DNA of 64,000 nt from Victivallaceae bacterium (GTDB lineage: Bacteria; Verrucomicrobiota; Lentisphaeria; Victivallales; Victivallaceae). Shown here piece by piece: positions 25,614-34,057 of the stretch. Position 1 is the first letter of the stretch. Each line of letters starts with the position of its first letter. The notes below the pieces were generated by a model that saw only the letters and a list, made by a program, of their open reading frames with translations, ran no database searches and had not been told where the DNA came from. Where the stretch lies: NCBI GenBank assembly GCA_024405735.1, contig JAKSOF010000012.1, forward strand, positions 1 through 64,000, written 5' to 3'. Made by a program: the position numbers and the translations under genes.

Positions 25614-26099
25614 CTACTTTTTCCGGGTGAGCCCCTCGGTGATCTTGCGGCAGATAAGCCGTGCGGCGTCTTCCATCAATTTCGCCTCCTCCTGCGTACA
25701 ACCGGAAAAATAAGCGAGCATTTTCAAATTGATGTTGTCTTCCTGTTGCGTGATCGCTTCATTCGCCTTTTGGGACAGCGAGATGATGACATTCCGGCGG
25801 TCGGCGGGATCATCCCGTCGCTCCAGCACGCCGAGTTTGACCATCTTTTCGACGAAAATCGACGCCCCCGCCGAACTCATTCCGGTCAATTCCATGACGC
25901 GCCCGAGATTGCAGGGCAGATTGTTGCGCACCGCAAGCAGGTGATTGTACTGCTTGCGGGGGACGGACAACGTGCGGAAATCCCATTCGGCATCAAAAAG
26001 GCGGCGTCTTTCCACTTCGAGCATCCGGCACATCCGCTTGAAAATCTCGACGGAATCAAGCGTTTCAAGCGATTTCAAGGTATCGTTTTGCTTTTTCAT
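25614..26099 (-). CDS. MarR-family transcriptional regulator
   Basis: 161 residues from the ATG at 26099; a longer in-frame start lies inside the upstream gene. The winged helix is clear: NLGRVMELTGMSSAGASIFVEK as recognition helix, then LERRDDPADRRNVII as the wing with the conserved Asp-x-Arg. The gene begins 2 bp after the 713-residue secretin gene, so it is the last gene of the secretin operon and may regulate it. Ligand unknown. Confidence 0.88.
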   Translation of the reverse strand: MKKQNDTLKSLETLDSVEIFKRMCRMLEVERRRLFDAEWDFRTLSVPRKQYNHLLAVRNNLPCNLGRVMELTGMSSAGASIFVEKMVKLGVLERRDDPADRRNVIISLSQKANEAITQQEDNINLKMLAYFSGCTQEEAKLMEDAARLICRKITEGLTRKK

Positions 26100-26101
26100 C
26101 G

Positions 26102-28243
26102 CTAACGGATCTCCTTGTACTCGTCGTCGTAACGGTTGCCGATCTCGTCCAACTGCTCCAGGCGGTCTTCCCGGTCGGGATCGAGCCACAACTGCTGAAA
26201 CAGCATATTGCCGAAACGGCTTTTCATACCGGTATTGACGCCCTTGATGATTTTACCGATGTCTTCACGGACGTCGCTGCCCATATTGCCGTCGGCTTCA
26301 GAGTATTCGACGTGGGCGATCAATACGAGCTGACTTTGCTTGATCGATTCGGTTTCGGTCGAAAAAAGTCTGCCGATGATCGGCATATCTTTGAGGTAAG
26401 GCAATCCCGCCGTGCCGCGTACCGCTTCCGATTTACGCAAGCCGCCGATGATGAAATCTTCACTGCTGTAACTGATTTGCACGGTCGTCTTGTTGCCGGA
26501 TTTCGAGGTGCGGGCGGAACCGTCGGAATTCCAGCCGAGCAGAGAAATGCTGTTGAGATCAAAAGTAAGCTGCGCCGCCTTGCCGGTGACGACCGGAGTC
26601 ACTTTCAAATCGAAACGGAATCCGTCGGTCGGCATCGGGTACTGGAGCCAGCCGTGAATGACGCCGGGCGCGGAATCGACCGCATTCCAGTCGGTGTTGT
26701 AATAAACGGCGCGGGTCGAAGTGCCGTCGGCGGAAACGTATCCCGTCAGCCATTTGGAAAGCGCGCTGGTCGCGGTGTCGCCGCCGAGTTTGGCGATGGC
26801 ATCGTGCATCAGCGCGGTGCCGGTCTGCGTACCCATCGTCCGCATCGTGTAACCCGCTCCCGCAAGATAGTAGAGTTTCCCCTGCGCCATCAGTTGCTGA
26901 CACGTCGCCGTCGCAAAAGCCGCCGCTTCCGCCGCCGTTTTGCCCTGCATCAGCGCGCTTTGATAAGCGTTGGCGTAGGCGGTCTGATAATCCGTCATCC
27001 CCGCCTGATTGTAGGCGTCGGTAAGAGTTCCGATCGGCATCATTTTCGCCATCGACTCGCGCAAAATCGTATCGGGATTGGGGTCGGTGTACGTGAATTC
27101 CCGACACGCTTCAGCGATGGACGTCGCCCCTGCCTTGTAATAGGTGCGGTCGTAGAAAAATCCGCTGTTGACCTGAATATTGCTCGTCTTGCGGTTTTGC
27201 GCGACGAGGACGCCTTCGGCGAGACACTTCGCCTTGCCGATCGAAGTCATGAAGTCAAGATAACGGGTGTTCCACTTGGGGTTGAAATTCCAGTAGCCCG
27301 TGCGGTTGTGGCCGGAAGGCTGGACGCCGCTGGTGAAAAAAGTTCCCCAGTTGCGGCGGATGACTGTCCCGGCGGAAAAAAGGTCGATGCCTTCGTTGTT
27401 TTTCCAGCTCTGGAAATCGACGCCGATACGGTCGTCGTTTTCCGCATAGATTTCCAGAATGCGGTAGGAAACTTTGATTTCGGGGATCTGACGGTCGTAC
27501 TTTTTGAGCATCGCGAGGATCTCCGCCCAGTTCCATTGCGGCGCTTTGACGATCAGCGCATTCAAGCCGCCGTCGACGAGTACCGTGCCGGGGGCGACGG
27601 CGAATTCGGGATCCAACTCGGAAGAACCGACTTTGAGGATCATGTCGCGCAGATTGGCGGCGCGGCTCAAACGGGGAAAGTAGACGTGCGCATCCGCGTC
27701 GGGCAGATAAGTCAATCCGGGGCGGTCGAGCGACTGGACGATGTTGTCGATGCCGCGTCCGTCGGACGAATCTTTGAAGCGGTAGGCTTCGGCGGAAACG
27801 AGGACGACGCCCGTGCCGTCGGTGTATTTGACCGCCGTCACCTGCGCGGGACTGGCGACGACGCTTTTTGCACCGACGGCGGCTTCAAGGTAACTGCGCA
27901 CGGCGTAGGGATCGGCGTGCTTCAGGACATACGGCTTGGTGATGACGTAGGGGTCGGTGTTATCGCGGATGACCTTGACTTCCCTTGTCCCTTCCTTGAC
28001 GTCGATTTTGAGTTGCGCCTGCACGTTGCTCGGCGCGTAGCCACCTGTCATTTCGTTGTTGGCGGCGCGCGGAGTTCCCGCGATCGGTTGCGGCGTCAGC
28101 GTGATTTCGCGATGTTCGGGCTGCCGGACGGCAGGCTGATAAACTGCGGGCGTATGCCGCTGCTCCTGTTTGGGAGTATTGCACCCGGCAAAGAAGAATG
28201 CGGCGCCGAGGAAAACAAAAGAAGAATAAATTTGCTGTTTCAT
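26102..28243 (-). CDS. Secretin-domain outer-membrane lipoprotein
   Basis: 713 residues with a lipoprotein signal (MKQQIYSSFVFLGAAFFFAGC). Residues ~100-190 look like a secretin N1-type domain (YVLKHADPYAVRSYLEAAV, then VLVSAEAY and DNIVQSLDRPG). A second N-domain-like stretch follows (ALIVKAPQWNWAEILAMLKKYD). The C-terminal part has the secretin signature GLPYLKDMPIIGRLFS followed by QLVLIAHVEY. An insertion of about 150 residues rich in Ala, Tyr and Gln sits in the middle. Secretins form the outer-membrane pore of type II secretion and pilus systems; no other parts of such a system are in the window. It is 17 bp after a second secretin-like gene. Confidence 0.78.
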   Translation of the reverse strand: MKQQIYSSFVFLGAAFFFAGCNTPKQEQRHTPAVYQPAVRQPEHREITLTPQPIAGTPRAANNEMTGGYAPSNVQAQLKIDVKEGTREVKVIRDNTDPYVITKPYVLKHADPYAVRSYLEAAVGAKSVVASPAQVTAVKYTDGTGVVLVSAEAYRFKDSSDGRGIDNIVQSLDRPGLTYLPDADAHVYFPRLSRAANLRDMILKVGSSELDPEFAVAPGTVLVDGGLNALIVKAPQWNWAEILAMLKKYDRQIPEIKVSYRILEIYAENDDRIGVDFQSWKNNEGIDLFSAGTVIRRNWGTFFTSGVQPSGHNRTGYWNFNPKWNTRYLDFMTSIGKAKCLAEGVLVAQNRKTSNIQVNSGFFYDRTYYKAGATSIAEACREFTYTDPNPDTILRESMAKMMPIGTLTDAYNQAGMTDYQTAYANAYQSALMQGKTAAEAAAFATATCQQLMAQGKLYYLAGAGYTMRTMGTQTGTALMHDAIAKLGGDTATSALSKWLTGYVSADGTSTRAVYYNTDWNAVDSAPGVIHGWLQYPMPTDGFRFDLKVTPVVTGKAAQLTFDLNSISLLGWNSDGSARTSKSGNKTTVQISYSSEDFIIGGLRKSEAVRGTAGLPYLKDMPIIGRLFSTETESIKQSQLVLIAHVEYSEADGNMGSDVREDIGKIIKGVNTGMKSRFGNMLFQQLWLDPDREDRLEQLDEIGNRYDDEYKEIR

Positions 28244-28260
28244 CGTATATGCCTTGTCAG

Positions 28261-29823
28261 TTATTTTTCATTTCCGTTGTCCCGCAGGGGATTTTCGATC
28301 CGGCGGCTGATCTCCGTCGACATACTGCTGTCAACGGGAGTCCACGGCGTGTCGGGCGAAACCATTTCCGCTTCGGCGGTGACGATGATGTAGGTGCGTT
28401 CTTTGATGCTGGTCACGGTGCTGAAAAGATATTTCAACACGGGAATGCGGCAGAAAAACGGCAAGCCGATGGTCTGCTCGACGTCGTTTTCCTTTTCGTA
28501 GATCGCGAGCACTTTTTCCTGATTGAAACCGAGTGAAGTCGCTCCGCAGATCAATGCGGAACTGTCCAGTTCCGCTCCGGTGTTGCCGCGTTCGACGACC
28601 GCCTTGAAAAAGATCGAGTAGTCGAAAAGGACGCCGCCCTGCTTGGGAAGACTGTTCTGCAAATGATAGAATTCCGGTGTTGACGGGATGAAACCTTGGG
28701 CATCGGCGGGCGTTTTGCCGCTTCCGAAGCAGATAAAGGGATTGACGATCTGCGCCTCCAGATTGGGGGGATTGGGTTGCATTTCGCCGTCTTCATCCTC
28801 GGTGAAACTCTTGCCGATGAAAGAACGGCCCAGCGTGTTTTTCTGGATGTTCTGGTATTCCGGCTGCATCGAAATACGGTAGATGAAAGGAGCGATGTCG
28901 GGATGGTTTTCCTGAACTTTTTTGAGCAGAGCATACTCTTTTTCGTTGGCGACGGGCGTGTTGATCATCACCATACTGGCGTGGGCGACCGCCGTCGCAT
29001 TGCCCGACTGCTGAAGACAGCGGATGAAACTCATATCAAAGGCGGGGGCGGTGAAAAAGCCGCCGATGCCCCAGCTGGTCGTGAAATTGAAAGCCTGTTC
29101 CGCAAGTTTGCCGAGCACTTCGTTGACGACCATTTCCCCGGCATTGTATCCGGCGGCAAAAAGATTGACGCCGGGGCCGTTTTTCCAGGCGAGATAGTCG
29201 AAGCCCCAGTCTTTGAGGTCGCTGTCGCGCATCTGGTAGTAGTTGAGCCGAATCTGTACCTGCGGCACGGGGCGGTCGAGTTTTTCGACGAATTTCAGCG
29301 TGCGCTTGGCGGCGTCGCTCTGGTCGCGCCAGAAAATCGTGTTGGACTCCTGGTTGACGTAGGCTTGTCCGCTGGAACTTGAAATCGTGGCGTTGACAAG
29401 ATTGCCGAAATCGGATGCGGCGCGGTAGCGCGGGGAATAGGCGATCCGGGCAAGTCCGGTGCCGCTGATCGGCGAAGTTCCCGGTTTGCCCGGGCGGTCG
29501 AGCGCGGCAATGATCGCGTCGACGTAGGGGATGAAGTCGCTCCCCGTCGAAACGAGCAACGCGCCCGCGCCGTTATTCTGATCGGTGACGCGCCGGATCG
29601 TCGAATAGGCGTTGTACCGCTTGATCGCCGAGTTGACAAAGGGCAGCATCTCCTCGGCGGAAACGTGTTTCAGCGGGTAGATCTTGCTCTCAAAGTGGAT
29701 CTGCGCGTCGTCTTGCACCAGATGGATGGTGCGCGAACTTTCTCCGGCGGAGAGCATCGCGCCGGAGAAAAAGAGCGCGCCGCATACCGCCGCCGGAATT
29801 TGCCGGATCGGAAAAATTCTCAT
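28261..29823 (-). CDS. Second secretin-domain exported protein
   Basis: 520 residues with a signal peptide (MRIFPIRQIPAAVCGALFFSGAML). The N-terminal domain resembles that of the neighbouring secretin (YPLKHVSAEEMLPFVNSAIK, then LLVSTGSDFIPYVDAIIAALDRPG). A middle segment has a GspD-like repeat (VQIRLNYYQM). The C-terminus has the secretin signature in weakened form, GLPFFCRIPVLKYLF, followed by YIIVTAEAEM. It is clearly related to but well diverged from the 713-residue protein. The two may form a mixed pore or two separate rings. It lies 31 bp downstream of a small lipoprotein gene. Confidence 0.75.
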   Translation of the reverse strand: MRIFPIRQIPAAVCGALFFSGAMLSAGESSRTIHLVQDDAQIHFESKIYPLKHVSAEEMLPFVNSAIKRYNAYSTIRRVTDQNNGAGALLVSTGSDFIPYVDAIIAALDRPGKPGTSPISGTGLARIAYSPRYRAASDFGNLVNATISSSSGQAYVNQESNTIFWRDQSDAAKRTLKFVEKLDRPVPQVQIRLNYYQMRDSDLKDWGFDYLAWKNGPGVNLFAAGYNAGEMVVNEVLGKLAEQAFNFTTSWGIGGFFTAPAFDMSFIRCLQQSGNATAVAHASMVMINTPVANEKEYALLKKVQENHPDIAPFIYRISMQPEYQNIQKNTLGRSFIGKSFTEDEDGEMQPNPPNLEAQIVNPFICFGSGKTPADAQGFIPSTPEFYHLQNSLPKQGGVLFDYSIFFKAVVERGNTGAELDSSALICGATSLGFNQEKVLAIYEKENDVEQTIGLPFFCRIPVLKYLFSTVTSIKERTYIIVTAEAEMVSPDTPWTPVDSSMSTEISRRIENPLRDNGNEK

Positions 29824-29854
29824 CGTAAAATCCTTAATTTTATTAAAGGGTGTT

Positions 29855-30298
29855 TCAGAGGAACTGGAAAGAAACGATCAGTATTTCGTCGCCGCTCTTG
29901 CCGGTAATGACGCGAAAGAGCGCTTCGCCGTGGATCAGATCGCCTTCCTTGCCGGTGCGCTCAAATGCGACTTTCCAGACGAAAGGCGTAAAAACCGGCA
30001 TCTGCAACGTGGTGAGATAACGGAAACTTTTCGGCTCGCCGAGCGAATCGACGATCGAGAAGCGGTAGGTGCGGAAACGGTTGGCGTCAAAAGCCTGTTG
30101 TTTGTCTTCGGGAAGCAGGGAAACGAAAGTATCCGGATCGTTTTCCAGAAAGGCGGTCATCAATTTGCGCGCTTTCCGGTATTCCGGAGTAGTCGGTTCC
30201 GTGGTGAGCGATTCCGCCGGAAGTTCCTTGACCGTCGTGCATCCGGCGAGAAAAAGTCCCGCCAGAAACGCAAGCCAGTACCGGGTGATTTTTTTCAT
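29855..30298 (-). CDS. Small lipoprotein at the head of the secretin operon
   Basis: 147 residues with a clean lipobox (LFLAGC, Cys 20). The mature part has helix-rich residues (RKARKLMTAFLENDPDTFVSLL) then beta strands (TPFVWKVAFERTG, ILIVSFQFL), an order that resembles NTF2-like fold proteins. No family is assigned. Because it is the first gene, directly before two secretin genes, a role as a pilotin-like helper that targets the secretin to the outer membrane is a fair guess, but there is no sequence proof. Confidence 0.7.
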   Translation of the reverse strand: MKKITRYWLAFLAGLFLAGCTTVKELPAESLTTEPTTPEYRKARKLMTAFLENDPDTFVSLLPEDKQQAFDANRFRTYRFSIVDSLGEPKSFRYLTTLQMPVFTPFVWKVAFERTGKEGDLIHGEALFRVITGKSGDEILIVSFQFL

Positions 30299-30354
30299 TG
30301 CAAAATCCTTTCAACTAAATCAGTTTTTGATGTTGATGTCTTTTGTTGAAAGAT

Positions 30355-30383
30355 AATATAGCGCAAAAATCCCCTTTTGTCAA
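30355..30383 (-). promoter_or_regulatory. Strong promoter of the secretin operon
   Basis: On the minus strand TTGACA (30378-30383), 17 bp, TATATT (30355-30360). This is the best -35/-10 match in the window. Confidence 0.88.
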
Positions 30384-30422
30384 GCTGAAGATGAAATTGT
30401 TCGATGGTTTTCCGGTGTCAAA

Positions 30423-30468
30423 TGCCCCGTCGCCTGTTCTTGTCAGAAGAGACGGCGGGACGGGGGCA
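30423..30468 (-). terminator. Possible terminator of the sugar ABC operon
   Basis: TGCCCCGTC (30423-30431) pairs with GACGGGGGCA (30459-30468) with one bulge, just after the permease gene. The T run lies on the plus-strand side (GTTTTTTA), and the minus-strand tail is weak, so its efficiency in the needed direction is uncertain. Confidence 0.35.
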
Positions 30469-30475
30469 GCGTTTT

Positions 30476-31471
30476 TTACCGGACGAGCGCTTTTTCGGCG
30501 GATCTCGCCGCCAGTTGATCGGCGGTGACGGCAACGATGATGATCAGACCGATGACGACCAGCTGGACGTTGGTCGAGATGTCGAGCAATGTCAATCCGT
30601 TGCGGAGGAAGTTGATCAGAAGGACGCCGATCAAAGTTCCCGTCATCGAGCCGCGGCCGCCGGAAGGGGAGGTGCCGCCGATGATGACCCCGGCGATGAC
30701 GTCAAGTTCCAGAGAGAGCCCGGCGGAAGGCTGGGCGGAACTGGCGCGGGCGGTGCCGATCATCGCGGCAAGTCCGGTCAATGCACCCGTCAGCGTGTAG
30801 ATCCACGTCAAAACGTTGCGGACGTTGATCCCGGCGTGAAAGGCGGTGTTGCTGTTGGCGCCGATGGCATAAGTGTAGCGGCCGAAAGGCGTGTATTTGA
30901 GGAGATAGCCAAAAAAGAGCAATACTGCGGCGAGCAAAACGACGGCGACGGGAATGTTGCCGATCGTGCCGACGTCAAGATAACTGTAGGCGGAAACGGC
31001 AAAGGGTTTGCCGTCGTTGGCGAGATAGGAAATGCCGCGGAAAATGCTCATCGAGCCGAGCGTAACGATAAAAGGGGCAAGTTTCAACCGGGTGATGATG
31101 ACTCCGTTGAGCCAGCCGCACAACGCGCCCGCCGCGATCCCGGCGGCGGTGCCGATCAGCATACTGCTTGCGGAAAGCGCAAAGTATTCCCCGGAGCAGA
31201 TCGCCGCCCACTCGGCGCCGTTGGCGGCGAGCATGGACGCCGCTCCCGCCATACCGCACATCGCGAGCATCGAGCCGATCGAGAGATCGATGCCGGAGGA
31301 GATGATGACAAACGTCATCCCGGCGGCGATGATGCCGTTGATCGACGACCGCCGCAGGACATTCATCATATTCTGGAAACTTAAAAAGTTTTCCGGCTCC
31401 AGAAACGTCCAGAGCGAAATGATGAAAAGCAAAGAGGAAAAGGGAAGAAGTTGTTTTGCAAGCCGATTCAT
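30476..31471 (-). CDS. Sugar ABC transporter permease (RbsC type)
   Basis: 331 residues, mostly hydrophobic with about 9-10 membrane segments. The conserved permease motifs of the ribose/xylose/galactose type are present: GMTFVIISSGIDLSIGSML, then LCGWLNGVIITRLKLAPFIVTLG, and GVIIGGTSPSGGRGSM near the C-terminus. It forms the inner-membrane channel for the ATPase encoded just before it. Its start is 1 bp after the ATPase stop, with AGGAG inside the ATPase gene. Cargo is probably a monosaccharide or small sugar. Confidence 0.93.
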   Translation of the reverse strand: MNRLAKQLLPFSSLLFIISLWTFLEPENFLSFQNMMNVLRRSSINGIIAAGMTFVIISSGIDLSIGSMLAMCGMAGAASMLAANGAEWAAICSGEYFALSASSMLIGTAAGIAAGALCGWLNGVIITRLKLAPFIVTLGSMSIFRGISYLANDGKPFAVSAYSYLDVGTIGNIPVAVVLLAAVLLFFGYLLKYTPFGRYTYAIGANSNTAFHAGINVRNVLTWIYTLTGALTGLAAMIGTARASSAQPSAGLSLELDVIAGVIIGGTSPSGGRGSMTGTLIGVLLINFLRNGLTLLDISTNVQLVVIGLIIIVAVTADQLAARSAEKALVR

Positions 31472-31472
31472 A

Positions 31473-32999
31473 TTACTTATTCTCCTGTTGATCGATTTTT
31501 CCCGTGGCGGCGAGGCGGATGATTTTTTCCGGAGTAACGTCTTGGGTCGGGAAGTCGCCGACGATGCTTCCCTCGCGCATCACCAAGATCCGGTCGCAAA
31601 CGCCGAAAAGTTCCGGCAGTTCCGATGAGATGAAAAGGATCGCCTTGCCGCGTTTGGCGAGGTCGTCCAGCAAAAGATAGATCTCCTTTTTGGCGCCGAC
31701 GTCGATGCCGCGCGCCGGTTCGTCGACGATGAGGAATTTGGAGTCGGCGAGCAACCAGCGCCCGAGCAGGACTTTTTGCTGATTCCCGCCGGAAAGCGTT
31801 TCGACGGCATCGTCGGGTGAAGCCCATTTCAGATTGAGCTTTTCGCCGATCTGCCGGGCGGTGTCGCGTTCTTTTTTCAACGCCAGACGGAAGCGCATTT
31901 TGAGTTTCCGGAAACTGGGCAGCGTGATATTCCAGCTGGAGGGCAGCATCAGGCACAGCCCGGAGCGTTTGCGGTCTTCCGTCAGATAACCGATCCCCTG
32001 CCGGATCGCGGCGCGCGGGGATTGGACATCAAGCGTTTTGCCGTCGAATTTCAGGATGCCGGAAGTTTTGGGGACGATGCCGAAAATCGCATCGGCGGTT
32101 TCGGAACGCCCCGCTCCGACGAGCCCCGCCATGCCGACGATCTCGCCGCGCCGCACTTGAAACGAGACGTTTTTGACGCCGTTGGGGGCGGAAAGGTTTT
32201 CGACTTCAAAGCCGCCATTGGCAATGGAACCGGTGCGCGCCGGGTAGAAATCGCCGACTTCGCGGCCGACCATGTGGCGGACGATCTCGTCGATGGAAAT
32301 TTTGTCGGCGGCTTGACTGCAGACGATTTTGCCGTCGCGCAAAACGCTGATGTCATCGGCGATTTCCTTGACTTCCTGCAAATGGTGCGAAATGTAGATG
32401 ACGCCCGTGCCGGAGTCGCGTAAATTGCGGATGATGCGGAAAAGTTCCGCCGATTCGCTTTCCGAGAGCGAGGCGGTCGGCTCGTCCATCACGATGATGC
32501 GGGCGTGACGGCGCAACGCCTTAAGCAATTCGACGATCTGGCATTGCCCGGGGGAAAGTTCGCTTACGAGCGCGTCGGGGGCGAGCCGGAAATGATTTTC
32601 ATTGATCATTTTGCCGACGATCTCGCGCTCCGCCGCGAAATCGACTTTGCGCGAAAGTTTTGACGCGAGAATTTCCGAACCGAGAAAGACGTTTTCAAAG
32701 ACGCTCAAGTTGTCGGAAAGTTCCAATTCCTGATAGAGCATCGCGACCCCCGCGCGCAAGGCGTCGGCGGGAGTGCGAAAAATTTTTTCCTCGCCGTCGA
32801 TGCGGATCTTGCCGCCGTCGGGCGTGTGGACTCCCGCAAGGACTTTCATCAGCGTCGATTTCCCCGCGCCGTTTTCGCCGCAAAGAGCGTGGACGCTGCC
32901 GCTTCGCACGGCAAACGTGACGTCGTCCAGCGCACGGATGCTTCTGAAGTTTTTGCTGATATGCTCCATCTGGAGCAAAAAAGTCGCAAAATTTGCCAT
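31473..32999 (-). CDS. Sugar ABC transporter ATP-binding protein (RbsA/MglA type)
   Basis: 508 residues made of two fused ATPase domains, as in RbsA, MglA and XylG. Domain 1 has Walker A GENGAGKST (~residue 40), signature LSPGQCQIVELL and Walker B IIVMDEPTA. Domain 2 has a degenerate Walker A (GLVGAGRSE), signature LSGGNQQKVLLGRWL and IVDEPARGIDVG. It powers uptake through the permease at 30476. It is 2 bp from the binding-protein gene, in the order binding protein, ATPase, permease. Confidence 0.95.
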   Translation of the reverse strand: MANFATFLLQMEHISKNFRSIRALDDVTFAVRSGSVHALCGENGAGKSTLMKVLAGVHTPDGGKIRIDGEEKIFRTPADALRAGVAMLYQELELSDNLSVFENVFLGSEILASKLSRKVDFAAEREIVGKMINENHFRLAPDALVSELSPGQCQIVELLKALRRHARIIVMDEPTASLSESESAELFRIIRNLRDSGTGVIYISHHLQEVKEIADDISVLRDGKIVCSQAADKISIDEIVRHMVGREVGDFYPARTGSIANGGFEVENLSAPNGVKNVSFQVRRGEIVGMAGLVGAGRSETADAIFGIVPKTSGILKFDGKTLDVQSPRAAIRQGIGYLTEDRKRSGLCLMLPSSWNITLPSFRKLKMRFRLALKKERDTARQIGEKLNLKWASPDDAVETLSGGNQQKVLLGRWLLADSKFLIVDEPARGIDVGAKKEIYLLLDDLAKRGKAILFISSELPELFGVCDRILVMREGSIVGDFPTQDVTPEKIIRLAATGKIDQQENK

Positions 33000-33001
33000 G
33001 T

Positions 33002-33979
33002 TTACAGCCCCAATGCCTGTGGATAGGTCTGCTTCATCTTTTCGAGATTTTCCTGCCGGACGATGATACTGGGCACGGCGAATTTCCGCTCCACTTTTTC
33101 GCCGCGGAGGATCTTTGCCGTCTGCTTGACGCTCTGATAGCCGATCTCAAAGGGGTTCTGGGCGATGATGGCGAGGACTTTGCCGTGTTGCACGCCGTCG
33201 AGCAGGATCGGGTCGGAGTCGAATGCGACAAATTTGATTTTATCCGCAAGGTGTTGGTTTTCAATGCCTTTAAAGGCTCCGACACTCGCCGGATGATTGA
33301 CGGCAAAAATAGCGTCGGTCTGGGGATAGCGCATCAGCAGGTCGACGGTTTTCTGCCGCGCGTCCTCGACGGTGCCGAGCGTGTAGGGCGCCGACAATAT
33401 CTCAATGCCGGGGAAATCTTTTTTGATCGTTTCCACGAAACCGCGGCAGCGCTCGTCGGTCGAAGCGGAGTTCTGGAGGAACTGGATGACCAGCACTTTG
33501 CCGTGCCCGCCGAGATGCGCGCCGATGATTTTCGCCGCATCCGCGCCGCCGGCAAAATTGTCGGTGGCGACAAAGGTGTCGTATTTTTCCGTCGCCGCCA
33601 TCGAGTCCATGATGACGCAGGGGATCTTCTTTTCGGAAATGGATTCGATCGGGCGCGCCAGAGCGTGAAAATCATTGGGGCCGACGACGATCGCATCGGC
33701 GCCCTTGATGATGGCGTCTTCGACCGCCTGGATCTGCTTTTCGCGGTCGCTTTCCACTTCCGGTCCGTTCCAGCTGATCGCAAAATTTTCCTCATCGGCG
33801 GCTTGCAGCGCGCCTTTGTGAACGACTTCCCACCACATATTGATGGTTCCTTTGGGGACCATTGCAATATAGCGTTTTTCAATCTTGCGCTGACGGGTGA
33901 TCTTTTTGTAGACGCCGAGCGAAAAAAGCACGGCGGATGCGAGCAAGAGCAGAATGACGAAACCGTTTTTTCCGCGCAT
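33002..33979 (-). CDS. Sugar-binding protein of the ABC transporter (RbsB type)
   Basis: 325 residues. It belongs to the periplasmic binding-protein family used by ribose-type transporters: YIAMVPKGTINMWWEVVHKGA, then QIQAVEDAIIKGADAIVVGPND, VATDNFAGG and VAFDSDP. The N-terminus (FVILLLLASAVLFSLGVYKKI) is hydrophobic but lacks a clear lipobox or signal-peptidase site, so it may stay as a membrane anchor. It captures the sugar in the periplasm. A LacI-type operator-like palindrome lies just after its promoter. AAAGGAG precedes the ATG. Confidence 0.92.
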   Translation of the reverse strand: MRGKNGFVILLLLASAVLFSLGVYKKITRQRKIEKRYIAMVPKGTINMWWEVVHKGALQAADEENFAISWNGPEVESDREKQIQAVEDAIIKGADAIVVGPNDFHALARPIESISEKKIPCVIMDSMAATEKYDTFVATDNFAGGADAAKIIGAHLGGHGKVLVIQFLQNSASTDERCRGFVETIKKDFPGIEILSAPYTLGTVEDARQKTVDLLMRYPQTDAIFAVNHPASVGAFKGIENQHLADKIKFVAFDSDPILLDGVQHGKVLAIIAQNPFEIGYQSVKQTAKILRGEKVERKFAVPSIIVRQENLEKMKQTYPQALGL

Positions 33980-34000
33980 CGGTCAACTCCTTTAGTAAAA

Positions 34001-34014
34001 ATGAAAACGTTTTA
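34001..34014. promoter_or_regulatory. Operator-like palindrome before the sugar ABC operon
   Basis: AAAACGTTTT (34004-34013) is a perfect 10-bp palindrome with a central CG, inside ATGAAAACGTTTTA. It resembles LacI/CcpA-type sites and lies just downstream of the expected transcription start, where a repressor would block the operon. Confidence 0.5.
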
Positions 34015-34022
34015 TTGTACAG

Positions 34023-34051
34023 AATATAATCCGGCAAAAGGATGTTTGCAA
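34023..34051 (-). promoter_or_regulatory. Promoter of the sugar ABC operon
   Basis: On the minus strand TTGCAA (34046-34051), 17 bp, TATATT (34023-34028). Confidence 0.8.
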
Positions 34052-34057
34052 GCGTAT

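Noticed and set aside
26312-28393. A 693-codon open frame on the plus strand
   Set aside because: Antisense to the secretin gene, whose signal peptide and secretin signature are clear.
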